This document shows, piece by piece, positions 18,135-27,840 of a DNA stretch of 64,000 nucleotides (its first letter is position 1; each line of letters begins with the position of its first letter). A program made the position numbers and the translations under genes. Under the pieces are notes generated by a model. The model was not told where the DNA came from and did no database searches. It saw only the letters and a list, made by a program, of their open reading frames with translations. Source of the DNA: Pseudomonas baetica (GTDB lineage Bacteria > Pseudomonadota > Gammaproteobacteria > Pseudomonadales > Pseudomonadaceae); contig NZ_JAIHLQ010000011.1 in NCBI RefSeq assembly GCF_019733355.1, positions 62,001 through 126,000 of the forward strand, given 5' to 3'.

Positions 18135-19148
18135 ATGTCGTCGATTCGTCGTTACGCGTTGGCCGCCGTGGCCAGTGCTGTGTTTGCCGGTTCCGCGGTT
18201 GCCAAGGATTACGAACTGCTCAATGTGTCGTATGACCCGACGCGTGAGCTGTATCAGGACTACAACGCCGAATTCATCCAGTTCTGGCAGCAGGATCATG
18301 CCGGCGACACGGTGAAAATCCAGCAATCCCACGGCGGCTCGGGCAAGCAGGCCCGTGGGGTGATCGACGGTCTGCGTGCCGATGTCGTGACCCTGGCCCT
18401 GGCCGGTGACATCGACGAAATCGCCAAACTCGGCAAAACCCTGCCGGCCGACTGGCAGAAGCGTCTGCCGGAAGCGAGCACGCCGTACACCTCGACCATC
18501 GTGTTCCTGGTGCGCAAGGGCAACCCCAAAGGCATCAAGGACTGGGACGACCTGGTCAAGAGTGATGTCTCGGTGATCACTCCGAACCCGAAAACCTCCG
18601 GCGGTGCGCGCTGGAACTTCCTCGCCGCCTGGGCCTACGGCCTGAAAGCCAACGGCGGTGATGAAGCCAAAGCCAAGGAGTACGTACAGACCCTGTTCAA
18701 GCATGTGCCGATTCTCGATACCGGCGCTCGCGGCTCGACCATTACCTTCGTCAACAATGGTCAGGGTGATGTGTTGCTGGCCTGGGAAAACGAAGCGTTC
18801 CTGGCGCTGAAAGAAGAGGGCGGCGCGGACAAGTTCGACATCGTCGTGCCTTCACTCTCGATCCTCGCCGAACCGCCCGTGGCCGTAGTCGACAAGAACG
18901 CCGAGAAGAAGGGCAATGCGCAGATCGCCGAAGCCTATCTCAAACACCTGTACAGCCCGGCCGGCCAGGAAATCGCCGCGAAGAACTTCTACCGTCCGCG
19001 TGACAAGGATGTCGCCGCCAAATATGCCAAGCAGTTCCCGACACTGGAACTGGTGACCATCGACAAGGACTTCGGCGGCTGGAAAACCGCACAGCCGAAA
19101 TTCTTCAACGACGGTGGCGTGTTCGACCAGATTTATCAGGCGCAGTAA
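18135..19148 (+). CDS. sbp: Periplasmic sulfate-binding protein
   Basis: This 337-residue protein has a cleavable signal peptide ([19 protein letters not shown]). Mature-region signatures are those of Sbp/Cys[53 protein letters not shown] and [14 protein letters not shown]. It captures sulfate (and probably thiosulfate) for the CysTWA transporter encoded immediately downstream. A REP pair separates it from cysT and may stabilise the message or allow a higher level of the binding protein. Confidence 0.96.
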   Translation: MSSIRRYALAAVASAVFAGSAVAKDYELLNVSYDPTRELYQDYNAEFIQFWQQDHAGDTVKIQQSHGGSGKQARGVIDGLRADVVTLALAGDIDEIAKLGKTLPADWQKRLPEASTPYTSTIVFLVRKGNPKGIKDWDDLVKSDVSVITPNPKTSGGARWNFLAAWAYGLKANGGDEAKAKEYVQTLFKHVPILDTGARGSTITFVNNGQGDVLLAWENEAFLALKEEGGADKFDIVVPSLSILAEPPVAVVDKNAEKKGNAQIAEAYLKHLYSPAGQEIAAKNFYRPRDKDVAAKYAKQFPTLELVTIDKDFGGWKTAQPKFFNDGGVFDQIYQAQ

Positions 19149-19186
19149 TCTGACCCACAATAAGCCTGATGCCCAGGCACGAAACC

Positions 19187-19278
19187 ATGTGGGAGCGAGC
19201 TTGCTCGCGAAGGCGGTGTGTCAGACGACCTAAATGTTGACTGAAATGGCCTCTTCGCGAGCAGGCTCGCTCTCACAT
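19187..19278. repeat. REP doublet (inverted pair) between sbp and cysT
   Basis: Two copies of the Pseudomonas REP core (GTGGGAGCGAGCTTGCTCGCG type) face each other at 19187-19216 and 19251-19278. The same core recurs at six other intergenic sites in this window. Confidence 0.9.
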
Positions 19279-19304
19279 TGATGCGTTTTTAACCAAGGAC
19301 TTTT

Positions 19305-20123
19305 ATGTCGCGTCGTATCTCCCCCGTCATACCCGGCTTCGGGCTGACGCTGGGTTACACCTTGGTGTACCTCAGCCTGATTGTGCTTATCCCGCTGGCG
19401 GCGATGTTCGTCCACGCCGCTCAACTCACCTGGGATCAGTTCTGGACGATCATCTCCGCGCCGCGGGTGCTGGCCGCCCTGAAGCTGAGCTTCGGTACCG
19501 CGCTGTGTGCCGCGATCATCAACGGCATCATCGGCACGCTGCTGGCCTGGGTGCTGGTGCGCTACACCTTCCCGGGGCGCAAGGTCATCGACGCGATGAT
19601 CGATCTGCCATTTGCCCTGCCGACGGCGGTGGCGGGTATCGCCTTGACCGCGCTGTACGCGCCGACCGGTCTGGTCGGGCAGTTCGCTACAGACCTGGGT
19701 TTCAAGATCGCCTACACCCCGCTGGGCATCACCCTGGCGCTGACCTTCGTGACCCTGCCGTTCGTGGTGCGCACGGTGCAACCGGTGCTGGCCGATATTC
19801 CCCGTGAAGTCGAAGAAGCCGCCGCGTGTCTGGGGGCGAAGCCGTTGCAGGTGTTCCGTTACATTCTGGTGCCGGCACTGCTGCCCGCCTGGCTCACCGG
19901 TTTTGCCCTGGCTTTTGCCCGTGGCGTCGGCGAGTACGGTTCGGTGATTTTCATCGCCGGCAACATGCCGATGAAAACCGAGATTTTGCCGCTGCTGATC
20001 ATGGTCAAACTCGACCAATACGATTACACCGGCGCCACGGCCATCGGCGTTTTGATGCTGGTGGTGTCCTTTGTCCTGTTGCTGCTGATCAACTTGCTGC
20101 AGCGGCGCATCGAAACCCCATAA
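19305..20123 (+). CDS. cysT: Sulfate ABC transporter permease CysT
   Basis: This 272-residue inner-membrane permease has six or so hydrophobic helices and the binding-protein-dependent transport signature in its last cytoplasmic loop (EEAAACLGAKPLQVFRYILVP). The N-terminus ISPVIPGFGLTLGYTLVYLS is typical of CysT/CysU. It forms the channel with CysW and is powered by CysA. The spacing to cysW is 12 bp, with a GGAGG ribosome site between, so they are one operon. Confidence 0.96.
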   Translation: MSRRISPVIPGFGLTLGYTLVYLSLIVLIPLAAMFVHAAQLTWDQFWTIISAPRVLAALKLSFGTALCAAIINGIIGTLLAWVLVRYTFPGRKVIDAMIDLPFALPTAVAGIALTALYAPTGLVGQFATDLGFKIAYTPLGITLALTFVTLPFVVRTVQPVLADIPREVEEAAACLGAKPLQVFRYILVPALLPAWLTGFALAFARGVGEYGSVIFIAGNMPMKTEILPLLIMVKLDQYDYTGATAIGVLMLVVSFVLLLLINLLQRRIETP

Positions 20124-20135
20124 GGAGGCGCGAAC

Positions 20136-21008
20136 ATGTCCCAATCGTCTATTGCCGCCGCCTCTTCGGCCAACGCAGGGCGCCGTGGCAGTGCCACTTC
20201 GCGCAGAATCCTGATCGGCCTCGGCTGGTTGGTTTTCACTCTGTTTCTGCTGTTGCCGCTGTTCATCGTGGTGTCCCAAGGCTTGAAGAATGGTCTCGGC
20301 GCTTTCTTTACCGCGATCTTTGAACCGGATGCGCTGTCGGCACTGAAGCTCACCGTGTTCGCTGTGCTGATTTGCGTGCCGCTCAACCTTGTATTCGGCG
20401 TCAGCGCGGCGTGGTGCGTGAGCAAATACTCGTTCCGCGGAAAAAGCATACTGGTGACGCTGATCGACCTGCCGTTCTCGGTGTCGCCGGTCATTGCCGG
20501 TCTGGTCTACGTGCTGATGTTCGGCGCTCAAGGCTTGTTCGGGCCGTGGCTGCAGGATCACGACATTCAGATCGTCTTTGCGTTGCCGGGCATCGTGCTG
20601 GCGACGATTTTCGTCACGGTGCCCTTCGTGGCCCGTGAGCTGATTCCGTTGATGCAGGAACAAGGCACGCAGGAAGAGGAAGCCGCGCGTCTGCTCGGCG
20701 CCAATGGCTGGCAGATGTTCTGGCACGTCACGGTGCCCAACATCAAGTGGGGCCTGATCTATGGCGTGGTGTTGTGTACGGCGCGGGCCATGGGTGAGTT
20801 CGGTGCGGTGTCGGTGGTTTCCGGGCACATTCGCGGGGTGACCAACACCTTGCCGCTGCACGTCGAGATCCTCTACAACGAATACAACCATGTGGCCGCG
20901 TTTGCTGTGGCGAGCCTGTTGCTGATCCTGGCGCTCTTCATCCTGCTGGCCAAGCAGTGGAGCGAAAACCGTATCAACCGCCTGCGCGCCAGCGCCGCGG
21001 AGGAATAA
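20136..21008 (+). CDS. cysW: Sulfate ABC transporter permease CysW
   Basis: This 290-residue second channel subunit of the sulfate/thiosulfate importer has six hydrophobic segments and the EAA loop ([20 protein letters not shown]). Family-typical stretches include [37 protein letters not shown] and [18 protein letters not shown]. The N-terminal Ser/Ala-rich 30 residues are cytoplasmic. It is three bases upstream of cysA, so the two are translated from one message. Confidence 0.96.
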   Translation: MSQSSIAAASSANAGRRGSATSRRILIGLGWLVFTLFLLLPLFIVVSQGLKNGLGAFFTAIFEPDALSALKLTVFAVLICVPLNLVFGVSAAWCVSKYSFRGKSILVTLIDLPFSVSPVIAGLVYVLMFGAQGLFGPWLQDHDIQIVFALPGIVLATIFVTVPFVARELIPLMQEQGTQEEEAARLLGANGWQMFWHVTVPNIKWGLIYGVVLCTARAMGEFGAVSVVSGHIRGVTNTLPLHVEILYNEYNHVAAFAVASLLLILALFILLAKQWSENRINRLRASAAEE

Positions 21009-21011
21009 TTC

Positions 21012-22001
21012 ATGTCGATCGAAGTTCGTAACGTCAGCAAGAATTTCAATGCGTTCAAGGCGCTGGACAACATCAGCCTGGACATTCAAAGCGGTGAACT
21101 GGTGGCGCTGCTCGGCCCATCCGGCTGTGGCAAAACCACCTTGCTGCGCATTATTGCCGGTCTGGAAACCCCGGATCAGGGCAACATCGTCTTTCACGGT
21201 GAAGACGTTTCCGGCCACGACGTGCGGGATCGCAACGTCGGTTTCGTGTTTCAGCATTACGCCTTGTTCCGCCACATGACGGTGTTCGACAACGTCGCGT
21301 TCGGCCTGCGCATGAAACCGAAAAACCAGCGCCCGAGCGAAAGCCAGATCGCGACCAAAGTTCACGAATTGCTGAACATGGTGCAACTGGATTGGTTGTC
21401 GGATCGTTACCCGGAGCAACTCTCCGGTGGTCAGCGTCAGCGTATTGCTTTGGCCCGTGCGCTGGCGGTGGAGCCCAAAGTGCTGTTGCTGGATGAGCCC
21501 TTCGGTGCCCTCGACGCCAAAGTGCGTAAAGAGTTGCGTCGCTGGCTCGCGCGTCTGCACGAAGACATCAACCTGACGTCGGTGTTCGTGACCCACGACC
21601 AGGAAGAAGCGATGGAAGTCGCCGACCGCATCGTGGTGATGAACAAAGGCGTGATCGAGCAGATCGGCTCACCAGGCGACGTTTACGAAAACCCGGCCAG
21701 CGATTTCGTCTATCACTTCTTGGGTGATTCGAACCGTTTGCACTTGGGCGATGACAATCACGTGCTGTTCCGTCCGCATGAAGTGTCGCTGTCGCGGCAT
21801 GAGTTGGAGGATCATCACGCCGCCGAAGTCCGCGATATCCGGCCGTTGGGTGCGACCACGCGGGTGACGCTGAAGGTTGAGGGGCAGACGGATCTGATCG
21901 AAGCCGAAGTGGTGAAGGATCACGACAGCCTGACGGGGCTGGCCAAAGGTGAAACCCTGTTCTTCAAGCCGAAGGTCTGGCAGAAAATCGGCAACCTCTA
22001 A
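21012..22001 (+). CDS. cysA: Sulfate/thiosulfate ABC transporter ATP-binding protein
   Basis: This 329-residue ATPase has Walker A (GPSGCGKTT, about residues 35-43), the signature [15 protein letters not shown], Walker B ([11 protein letters not shown]) and the H-loop ([11 protein letters not shown]). A C-terminal TOBE-like domain follows ([28 protein letters not shown]). It drives the CysTW channel. It is the last gene of the oscA-sbp-cysTWA set, and a REP pair follows its stop within 30 bp. Confidence 0.97.
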   Translation: MSIEVRNVSKNFNAFKALDNISLDIQSGELVALLGPSGCGKTTLLRIIAGLETPDQGNIVFHGEDVSGHDVRDRNVGFVFQHYALFRHMTVFDNVAFGLRMKPKNQRPSESQIATKVHELLNMVQLDWLSDRYPEQLSGGQRQRIALARALAVEPKVLLLDEPFGALDAKVRKELRRWLARLHEDINLTSVFVTHDQEEAMEVADRIVVMNKGVIEQIGSPGDVYENPASDFVYHFLGDSNRLHLGDDNHVLFRPHEVSLSRHELEDHHAAEVRDIRPLGATTRVTLKVEGQTDLIEAEVVKDHDSLTGLAKGETLFFKPKVWQKIGNL

Positions 22002-22027
22002 AAGTAAAAGCTTCGTCGGATCGCCGC

Positions 22028-22095
22028 CCGGAGCAAGCTCGCTCCCACAGGGAAATACATTCCAAATGTGGGAGCGAGCCTGCTCGCGAATGCGG
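22028..22095. repeat. REP doublet after cysA
   Basis: Inverted REP cores lie at 22028-22050 and 22066-22095, between the convergent cysA and the Mpo1-like gene, where they can serve as a transcript-end structure. Confidence 0.88.
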
Positions 22096-22096
22096 T

Positions 22097-22621
22097 CTAC
22101 ACCGCCGCACGATTCGGGTTGACCCGCACCACCCCCGCCCGCGCCTCAATCTGCTCTTTCAATTCCTGGCGCATCCCGAGCAAGAACGCCAACTCAGCCA
22201 CCACAAACAGCGGCCCGACAATCAGCCCCGAAACGTCATCGACAAACGCCGGTTTGCGGCCTTCGTAGTGGTGCCCGACAAACTGGATCACCCAGCCGAT
22301 CACAAACATCGCCAAACCGCTGCTCAGCCAGATCAGGGTGCTCTGCTGCGCCAAGGCGTGCCCTGCCCAGACGGATAAGCCCATCAGTACAGTCATCAAC
22401 ACCCCAAGCTTCACTTCCAGACGCAGGTAAAACCACGCCGACGCCAGCGCCACTACAACCGCTGGAGATATCCACAACCCGCCCAGCGACCATTCCGGAC
22501 GCGACAGCAAAACCGCCACCGCCACCACAATCAGCGGAATGCCGATAAAGTGGCTGGCAATATTGCGTGGGTCACGGTGGTAGGCGGCGTATTGACTCAG
22601 GTGATCGACGAGGCTTTTCAT
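22097..22621 (-). CDS. Mpo1-like (DUF962) membrane protein
   Basis: This 174-residue protein has about four membrane helices. Its N-terminal HLSQYAAYHRDPRNIASHFIGIPLIV and the later IQFVGHHYEGRKPAFVDD are hallmarks of the DUF962/Mpo1 family. Yeast Mpo1 is a dioxygenase acting on 2-hydroxy fatty acids, and the conserved histidines (YHRDPRN, SHFIG, GHHYEG) could bind iron here. In bacteria the role is not established. It is divergent from the Crp-type regulator at 22705 with about 80 bp between the start codons. Confidence 0.88.
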   Translation of the reverse strand: MKSLVDHLSQYAAYHRDPRNIASHFIGIPLIVVAVAVLLSRPEWSLGGLWISPAVVVALASAWFYLRLEVKLGVLMTVLMGLSVWAGHALAQQSTLIWLSSGLAMFVIGWVIQFVGHHYEGRKPAFVDDVSGLIVGPLFVVAELAFLLGMRQELKEQIEARAGVVRVNPNRAAV

Positions 22622-22704
22622 TGTTGTTCCTCCTGTAGGGTGATCGCATCATGCCCCGGGGTTCAGCGTTCGCTCTGTCAGGCAGCCGACAATCAGGAGT
22701 TTTC

Positions 22705-23382
22705 ATGGATATGCGTTCACGGCTGCTGACCGGGCAATGGTTCAGTCATTTGCCTGTGTCTTTTCAGGATAGTCTGCTGGCGGCGGCCCGGGAGCGGCGG
22801 CTAGCGGCGGGGCAACGCTTGTTCCAGCGTGGCGATCCACCGTGCGGTTTGTACGCGGTGCTCGATGGCGCCGTGCGTATCGGCGCGGTGAGTGAACAGG
22901 GTAAGGAGGCGCTGCTGAGCCTGGTGGAAGCGCCGCACTGGTTCGGCGAAATCTGTTTGTTCGACGGCCAGCCGCGCACCCATGACGCCTATGCCGTCGG
23001 GCCGTGTACGTTGCTGAATATTCCGCAGGCGACGCTGCTGAAACTGCTCGATGAACACCCTGTGTACTGGCGGCATCTGGCGTTGCTGATGAGTCACAAA
23101 CTACGCTTGGCCTTTATCAATCTCGAACAACTGAGCCTGCTGCCGGCCCCGGCACGACTGGCGCATCGTTTACTGATGATCGCCGAGGGCTACGGCGAGA
23201 TTGATGCACCACGCCGCGTGCTGCAACTGCCGCAGGAGCAGTTGGCATCAATGCTGTCGCTGTCGCGGCAGACCACCAATCAGATTCTCAAGGACTTGCA
23301 GGGGCAGGGGATTATTGGCTTGGGGTATGGCGAGATCGAAATTCTCGACGCCGTGCGATTACGCGCCCTCGCCACAATCTGA
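22705..23382 (+). CDS. Crp/Fnr-family transcriptional regulator
   Basis: This 225-residue protein has an N-terminal cyclic-nucleotide-binding-type beta-roll (LFQRGDPPCGLYAVLDGAVRI, SLVEAPHWFGEICLFDG), a long dimerisation helix and a C-terminal winged helix (LPQEQLASMLSLSRQTTNQILKDL). No Fnr-type cysteine cluster is present, so oxygen sensing by an iron-sulfur centre is unlikely. CAGGAG at 22694 sets the ATG at 22705. A Crp-like gene near cysA also occurs in P. aeruginosa (PA0279, from memory). The effector and targets are unknown. Confidence 0.9.
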   Translation: MDMRSRLLTGQWFSHLPVSFQDSLLAAARERRLAAGQRLFQRGDPPCGLYAVLDGAVRIGAVSEQGKEALLSLVEAPHWFGEICLFDGQPRTHDAYAVGPCTLLNIPQATLLKLLDEHPVYWRHLALLMSHKLRLAFINLEQLSLLPAPARLAHRLLMIAEGYGEIDAPRRVLQLPQEQLASMLSLSRQTTNQILKDLQGQGIIGLGYGEIEILDAVRLRALATI

Positions 23383-23400
23383 CGAACACCTGAGCCCCCC

Positions 23401-23492
23401 TGTGGGAGCGAGCCTGCTCGCGAAAGCGGTGGGTCATTCAACTGAGATTTCGACTGAACCGACGCCTTCGCGAGCAAGCCCGCTGCCACATT
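23401..23492. repeat. REP doublet between the Crp-type gene and hiuH
   Basis: Inverted cores lie at 23401-23428 and 23464-23492, between convergent genes. The second core has one changed base (CCGCTGCCACA). Confidence 0.88.
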
Positions 23493-23509
23493 TTTGATCT
23501 GTGTTGATT

Positions 23510-23920
23510 TCAGGAGCCGCGATAGGTCGAGAAGCCGTAAGGGCTCAGCAGCAACGGGATGTGGTAGTGCTGGTCAGTCTGCTTCACTTCAAAGATCACC
23601 GGAATCTCCGGGAAGAACGTCTCGTGTTGGGTCTGCTTGAAATACTCACCGGTCTTGAACACCACCCGGTACTCGCCCGCTTCAAAAGGTTGCTTGGCCG
23701 GGAACAGTTCGGCGATGCGCCCCTGTTCGTTGGTGGTGCCTTCGGCCAACGGTTGCCAGTTCTGGCCGACGTGTTTTTCCAGCGTCACGTTGACACCCGG
23801 TGAGGGCAGGCCGTTTTCCAGATTGAGTACGTGGACGCTCAATGGGTTGCCAGCGGCCAAAGCCAGGCTGGAAAACGCACTGAGGCCGAGGGCGGCGAAC
23901 GTCATGCGCAAAGTGGTCAT
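23510..23920 (-). CDS. hiuH: Periplasmic 5-hydroxyisourate hydrolase (transthyretin-like)
   Basis: This 136-residue protein hydrolyses 5-hydroxyisourate, the product of urate oxidation. A signal peptide (FAALGLSAFSSLALAAG) precedes LSVHVLNLENGLPSPGVNVTLE, the family's N-terminal signature. The C-terminal YRGS tetrapeptide of the active site is intact (GFSTYRGS), with HYHIPLLLSPYGFSTY before it. Export to the periplasm is like E. coli YedX/HiuH. It lies 11 bp downstream of a haem-binding-type gene on the same strand. Both are divergent from a CopRS/HprRS-like two-component pair, just as E. coli hiuH lies beside hprRS. Confidence 0.94.
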   Translation of the reverse strand: MTTLRMTFAALGLSAFSSLALAAGNPLSVHVLNLENGLPSPGVNVTLEKHVGQNWQPLAEGTTNEQGRIAELFPAKQPFEAGEYRVVFKTGEYFKQTQHETFFPEIPVIFEVKQTDQHYHIPLLLSPYGFSTYRGS

Positions 23921-23931
23921 GATGAAGCTCC

Positions 23932-24417
23932 TTATTGGGGGCGGGTAATGGACAGGCCGGCCTTGTCGGCGGCGCGGATTGCACAGGTTTCGTCTTGCTC
24001 GCCACCGCCAGAACCGGCCACGCCCATGGCGCCGACCAACTCATCACCGGCGAACAGCGCAATGCCGCCGCCCAGTAGCAGCAGTTCGTCGAGGGTATTG
24101 AGATTGGCGGTTTGCGGGTTGCTGCGAGCGCGTTCAGCGAACAGCCGGGTTGGGGTTTTGGTCGACAGCGCCGTGTAGGCCTTGCGCTGGCTGGCAGCAG
24201 TGTTGTGTGGGCCGACGCCGTCGCCACGCATCGTCACCAACACATTGCCGCCGCGGTCGAGGACCGACACCGTGCCGGTGCAATTGCTCTGCGCCGTATC
24301 GGCCAGCAGGCGTGCGGTTTTCAGGTCGAGGTCGGCGTGACGCGGCAGTTCTGGGGCAGCGAAAACGCTGCCGCTGAGGCCGATGGCCAGGCTCGCTACA
24401 AGGTATTTGATGGTCAT
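23932..24417 (-). CDS. Secreted GlcG/HbpS-family (DUF336) haem-binding-type protein
   Basis: This 161-residue protein has a signal peptide (YLVASLAIGLSGSVFAAPE) and the GlcG/HbpS fold signatures: VSVLDRGGNVLVTMRGDG, SQRKAYTALS, LLLLGGGIALFAGDELVGAMGVAGSGG at about 120-146, and DETCAIRAADKAGL. HbpS of Streptomyces binds haem and senses oxidative stress with a two-component system; GlcG proteins have other or unknown roles. Here it is the first gene of a two-gene unit with hiuH, expressed away from the response regulator, with the palindrome at 24484-24499 in between. Confidence 0.87.
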   Translation of the reverse strand: MTIKYLVASLAIGLSGSVFAAPELPRHADLDLKTARLLADTAQSNCTGTVSVLDRGGNVLVTMRGDGVGPHNTAASQRKAYTALSTKTPTRLFAERARSNPQTANLNTLDELLLLGGGIALFAGDELVGAMGVAGSGGGEQDETCAIRAADKAGLSITRPQ

Positions 24418-24483
24418 GGACAGGCTCCGAAAGCGAAGGTCGCCACCTTATCCGCCCGTCTTCGTCAGAACCTCGTCAGTCTG

Positions 24484-24499
24484 ATTACAAGTTTGTAAT
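24484..24499. promoter_or_regulatory. Cop-box-like operator (perfect palindrome)
   Basis: ATTACAA-GT-TTGTAAT is a perfect 16-bp palindrome in the shared promoter region of the GlcG/hiuH pair and the response regulator. Its form matches the binding-site type of CopR/CusR/HprR regulators (ATTACA-n4-TGTAAT), so control of both sides by the adjacent regulator is likely. Confidence 0.75.
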
Positions 24500-24553
24500 G
24501 GGCAACGCCGCCGAAGGCGCCTAGCCTGTGTGCCTGATCAATCGAGGTGTGCC

Positions 24554-25234
24554 ATGCGTTTGCTGGTCGTAGAAGATGAAGCCAAAACCGCGAATTTCCT
24601 TGCCAAGGGGCTGGGCGAGTCGGGTTTTGCCGTGGACGTGGCGCTCAATGGCCTCGATGGGCGCTACTTCATCGAGCAGCAGGAATACGACCTGATCATC
24701 CTCGACGTGATGCTGCCGGGCCTCAATGGCTGGCAATTGCTGCAACTGATCCGTCAGCGCGGTGCCACGCCGGTGTTGTTCCTCACCGCCAAGGACGCCA
24801 TCGAAGACCGCGTGCGCGGCCTCGAACTGGGCGCCGACGATTACTTGCTCAAACCCTTCGCCTTCGCCGAACTGCTCGCGCGGGTGCGCACGCTGCTGCG
24901 ACGCGGGCCGATGCGCGAAGCCGAGTCGTACAGCATTGCCGATCTGGAGATCGACGTGCTGCGCCGACGGGTCAGTCGTGGCGGCCAGCGGATCGCCCTG
25001 ACCAACAAGGAATTCGCCCTGCTGCAACTGCTCGCCAGTCGCCAGGGCGAAGTGCTGTCGCGCACGCTCATCGCCTCGCAGGTGTGGAACCTGAATTTCG
25101 ACAGCGACACCAACATGGTTGAAGTCGCGGTGCGTCGTCTGCGTGCGAAAGTCGATGATCCGTATATGCCGAAGCTGATCCACACCGTGCGCGGGGTCGG
25201 CTATCAGCTGGAAGCACCTGACGATGCGCTCTAG
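24554..25234 (+). CDS. OmpR/PhoB-type response regulator (CopR/HprR-like)
   Basis: This 226-residue regulator has a receiver domain ([19 protein letters not shown]; phospho-acceptor Asp51 in [13 protein letters not shown]; Lys in LLKPFAF) and a winged-helix DNA-binding domain ([47 protein letters not shown]). The sequence is of the heavy-metal/HprR subgroup. ATG 24554 is the family start. It overlaps the histidine kinase gene by 11 bp, so the pair is coupled. The cop-box-like palindrome about 55-70 bp upstream suggests autoregulation plus control of the divergent GlcG/hiuH genes. Metal versus oxidant as the signal is not decided by sequence. Confidence 0.93.
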   Translation: MRLLVVEDEAKTANFLAKGLGESGFAVDVALNGLDGRYFIEQQEYDLIILDVMLPGLNGWQLLQLIRQRGATPVLFLTAKDAIEDRVRGLELGADDYLLKPFAFAELLARVRTLLRRGPMREAESYSIADLEIDVLRRRVSRGGQRIALTNKEFALLQLLASRQGEVLSRTLIASQVWNLNFDSDTNMVEVAVRRLRAKVDDPYMPKLIHTVRGVGYQLEAPDDAL

Positions 25235-26609
25235 GTCGATCGCCTGGCGCCTGGCGCTGGCGTTCGCCTTGGTCTGCGCTTTGGTGCTGAGCGCGATTGG
25301 CGTGTTCCTCTACCGCTCGCTCGCCGCGCAAATCGCCTACCGCGATGACTTGGCCTTGCTCGGGCGCCTGGAGCAAGTGCGCGCCTTGCTCGCCGACAGT
25401 GACAGCCTCGACGCTTTGCAGGCACGGCCGCGCCTGTACCAGAACATGCTCGGCAATCTCGACAGCCTCTTGCTGGTGCGCCGCGCCGATGGCTCGAATG
25501 TGATCGCCATCAACCCGCGTCAGCGCGATTTGCCGCCGATCAACGCAATCGCCCGTGGGCAAACCCCGCAACGCCACGACGTGCTGACCTGGCAAGCACC
25601 GGACGGCGCCGAACTGGCCCTGTTGTCCGGCGAAGCTCAAGGGCCCAACGGCGAGTCACTCACGGTGATCGCCGGTAAGGTGCTGAGTGAGCGCGAACAG
25701 ATGCTCGCCAGCTATCGCTTGTGTTTGTATCTGGCGGTCGGCCTCGGTGCCGTGCTGGCCTTCGCTTTGGGATTGCTCTTGCTGCGCCGGGGCCTGCAAC
25801 CGTTACGACAATTGAGCGAAGCGTTACGCGGCATTGATCTGCGCAGCCTCGATCAACGTTTGCCCGCCGCCGGTACGCCCGCCGAACTGCTCGAACCGGT
25901 ACAGGCGCTCAACGGCATGCTGGCGCGTCTGGAGGACAGCGTGCAGCGCTTGTCGCAGTTTTCCGCCGATCTTGCCCACGAGATCCGTACACCGCTGCAC
26001 ACATTGCTGGCGAGCAACGGTCAGGCGTTGAATCACTCGCGCAGCGCATCGGAGTATCAGGAAGTGCTGGCCTCGAATATGGAAGAGTTCGAACGGCTCA
26101 AACGCATGGCCGAAAACCTGATGTTCCTCGCCCGGGCCGAACAGGCCGAGCGAGCGCTCGAGCGGCGTACGCTGGAGCTGCACGGCGTCGGCAGCGAACT
26201 GTGTGAATACTTCGAAGCCTTGGCCGATGACCGCAGCCTGCTGCTGGAAAACCAATTGCACGGCGAACTGCACGCCGATCAACAACTGCTGCAACGTGCC
26301 CTCGGCAACCTGCTGGCCAATGCGGTGCGGCATGCCGATCCCGGCACCTCGATCAGCCTGCGCCGTCGCGATGAGCCGGGCTGGTGCTGGTTACAGGTTC
26401 ACAACCAGGGGCCGGCCATCGCCTCTGAGCATCTGGGCAAACTGTTCGACCGCTTCTACCGCGTCGACCCGGCCCGCGCCGAGCCGGGTGATTCGGGCGG
26501 ATTAGGGCTGGCGATTGTGCAATCGATCATGCAATTGCATGGCGGGCAGGTGCGGGTCAGTAGTGATGCGACGGGCACGGTGTTTGAGCTGGGCTTTGTG
26601 GTGATCTGA
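25224..26609 (+). CDS. Sensor histidine kinase (CopS/HprS-like)
   Basis: This 461-residue membrane kinase has two membrane helices (about residues 10-32 and 170-190) enclosing a periplasmic sensor of about 135 residues. A HAMP linker, a dimerisation helix with His about 252 in [13 protein letters not shown], and an ATPase domain ([29 protein letters not shown]) follow. The start overlaps the regulator gene. Its partner and the hiuH neighbour point to the HprS/CusS/CopS group. E. coli HprS senses oxidants through membrane-near cysteines and methionines. Here Cys occurs within the first membrane helix ([11 protein letters not shown]) and near the second ([10 protein letters not shown]), which may matter (inference). 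Confidence 0.92.
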   Translation: MRSRSIAWRLALAFALVCALVLSAIGVFLYRSLAAQIAYRDDLALLGRLEQVRALLADSDSLDALQARPRLYQNMLGNLDSLLLVRRADGSNVIAINPRQRDLPPINAIARGQTPQRHDVLTWQAPDGAELALLSGEAQGPNGESLTVIAGKVLSEREQMLASYRLCLYLAVGLGAVLAFALGLLLLRRGLQPLRQLSEALRGIDLRSLDQRLPAAGTPAELLEPVQALNGMLARLEDSVQRLSQFSADLAHEIRTPLHTLLASNGQALNHSRSASEYQEVLASNMEEFERLKRMAENLMFLARAEQAERALERRTLELHGVGSELCEYFEALADDRSLLLENQLHGELHADQQLLQRALGNLLANAVRHADPGTSISLRRRDEPGWCWLQVHNQGPAIASEHLGKLFDRFYRVDPARAEPGDSGGLGLAIVQSIMQLHGGQVRVSSDATGTVFELGFVVI

Positions 26610-26611
26610 CT

Positions 26612-26711
26612 GACGCCTTCGCGGGCAATCCCGCTCCCACCGTGGTCAAGGAGTGGCACAGTTTTTTGTACACTCAAGACCCTGTGGGAGCGGGCTTGCC
26701 CGCGAAGAGGC
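26612..26711. repeat. REP doublet between the kinase and AraC-type genes
   Basis: Two inverted REP cores (GCGGGCAATCCCGCTCCCAC and its mate near 26683-26711) flank about 45 bp between convergent genes. Confidence 0.85.
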
Positions 26712-26735
26712 CAGTGAATCCAATAAAAATATCGC

Positions 26736-27740
26736 TCAGCGCAACCCATCCCGAAACTGCCCCGGCGTCAGCCCCGTCCAGCGTTTGAACGCGCGGCTGA
26801 AGCTGCTGGTGTCGGCGAAGCCGAGCAGGTAACTGATCTCGCTCAATGAACACTGCGGATCACGCAAATGCTGCAGTGCAAGATTCTCGCGGCTCTCGTT
26901 GAGCAGCGTATCGAAGCGGCAACCCTCATCCGCCAGATGCCGTTGCAGGCTGCGCAAGCTCAGGTGCAAGGCCTGGGCGATGCGTTCGGCGCCAGGTTCG
27001 CCTTCGGGCAGTTGCTCCTCGATGGCGTCGCGCACCTTGCGTTCCCAGGTCAGCGGCTGAAGCTGGGCCATGGTGCGTTTGAGTACCGCTTCGTTGTGTT
27101 CGGCCAGTTCCGGGTTGGCGTCGTCCAGGTGGCTGTCGAAGTCGGCGAGGGCGAACTCCAGGCGATCTTCGGCGGATGAGAAATGCACGGGGGCGCGGAA
27201 GACTTTGTGCCATTGATGCGCGTCGGCCGGCTCCGGGCGGCGCAAGTACACCGCCAGCGGTGCGTAGTCACGCCCCAGGCGATTGCGGCAGGTGCGCACA
27301 TAGATGGCGGCAAACGCGTCGATGGCTTCGAAGGCCGGCGCGGGATTGCCTGGCGGTACTTTCAGGCGGAACAGATAGCGGTCGTCGCTGCGGCGCAGAT
27401 CCAGTTCCAGTGCATCGCTGACCACCGGGTGATAGCGCACGATCCGTTCGAATACCTCGCGCAAACTGCCACTGGCGACCAGCGCATAACCGAGCGCGTG
27501 GAAGGTGGTCGGGCTGACGAACCGCGACACCCGCAAACCAATCGCCGTGTCACCGCTGACCTGCACCGCGATCTCCCACAGGCGTGTGGTGCCGGACAGT
27601 GGGTAGCGCGCGTTAGGGTCGTCCATCAACTGTGGATCAAGCCCGGCCTGTTGGCACAGGTCAGCGCTGTCCAGCCCCAGCGCATCGAGTTGCTTGCGCA
27701 AGGCACGGGTCCAACTGGCGAGGGAGGTCGGTTCCTTCAT
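26736..27740 (-). CDS. AraC-family regulator with N-terminal Arabinose_bd-type domain
   Basis: This 334-residue protein has a large N-terminal ligand-sensing domain (DLCQQAGLDPQLMDDPNARY, TFHALGYALVASGSL) typical of the OruR/ArgR-like AraC group. Its C-terminal double helix-turn-helix (RIAQALHLSLRSLQRHLADEG and SLSEISYLLGFADTSSFSRAF) is complete. It is divergent from the desaturase at 27841 with 100 bp between starts, so it probably controls that gene. The ligand is unknown; a fatty acid or lipid would fit the neighbour (inference). Confidence 0.9.
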   Translation of the reverse strand: MKEPTSLASWTRALRKQLDALGLDSADLCQQAGLDPQLMDDPNARYPLSGTTRLWEIAVQVSGDTAIGLRVSRFVSPTTFHALGYALVASGSLREVFERIVRYHPVVSDALELDLRRSDDRYLFRLKVPPGNPAPAFEAIDAFAAIYVRTCRNRLGRDYAPLAVYLRRPEPADAHQWHKVFRAPVHFSSAEDRLEFALADFDSHLDDANPELAEHNEAVLKRTMAQLQPLTWERKVRDAIEEQLPEGEPGAERIAQALHLSLRSLQRHLADEGCRFDTLLNESRENLALQHLRDPQCSLSEISYLLGFADTSSFSRAFKRWTGLTPGQFRDGLR

Positions 27741-27840
27741 GCTGATTGGCGCTTCCGGTCAACAGGTTGGCGTGCACGGCTACCACGTTCGCAAGCGGCG
27801 CAGGGCAGGATGCGAGTATCAATGACCAGAGGATGGAAGC

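Noticed and set aside
19230..21596. A 788-codon open frame on the minus strand
   Set aside because: It lies opposite cysT, cysW and part of cysA, is full of Gln/His/Arg, and has no family signature; it is a shadow of high-GC codon use.
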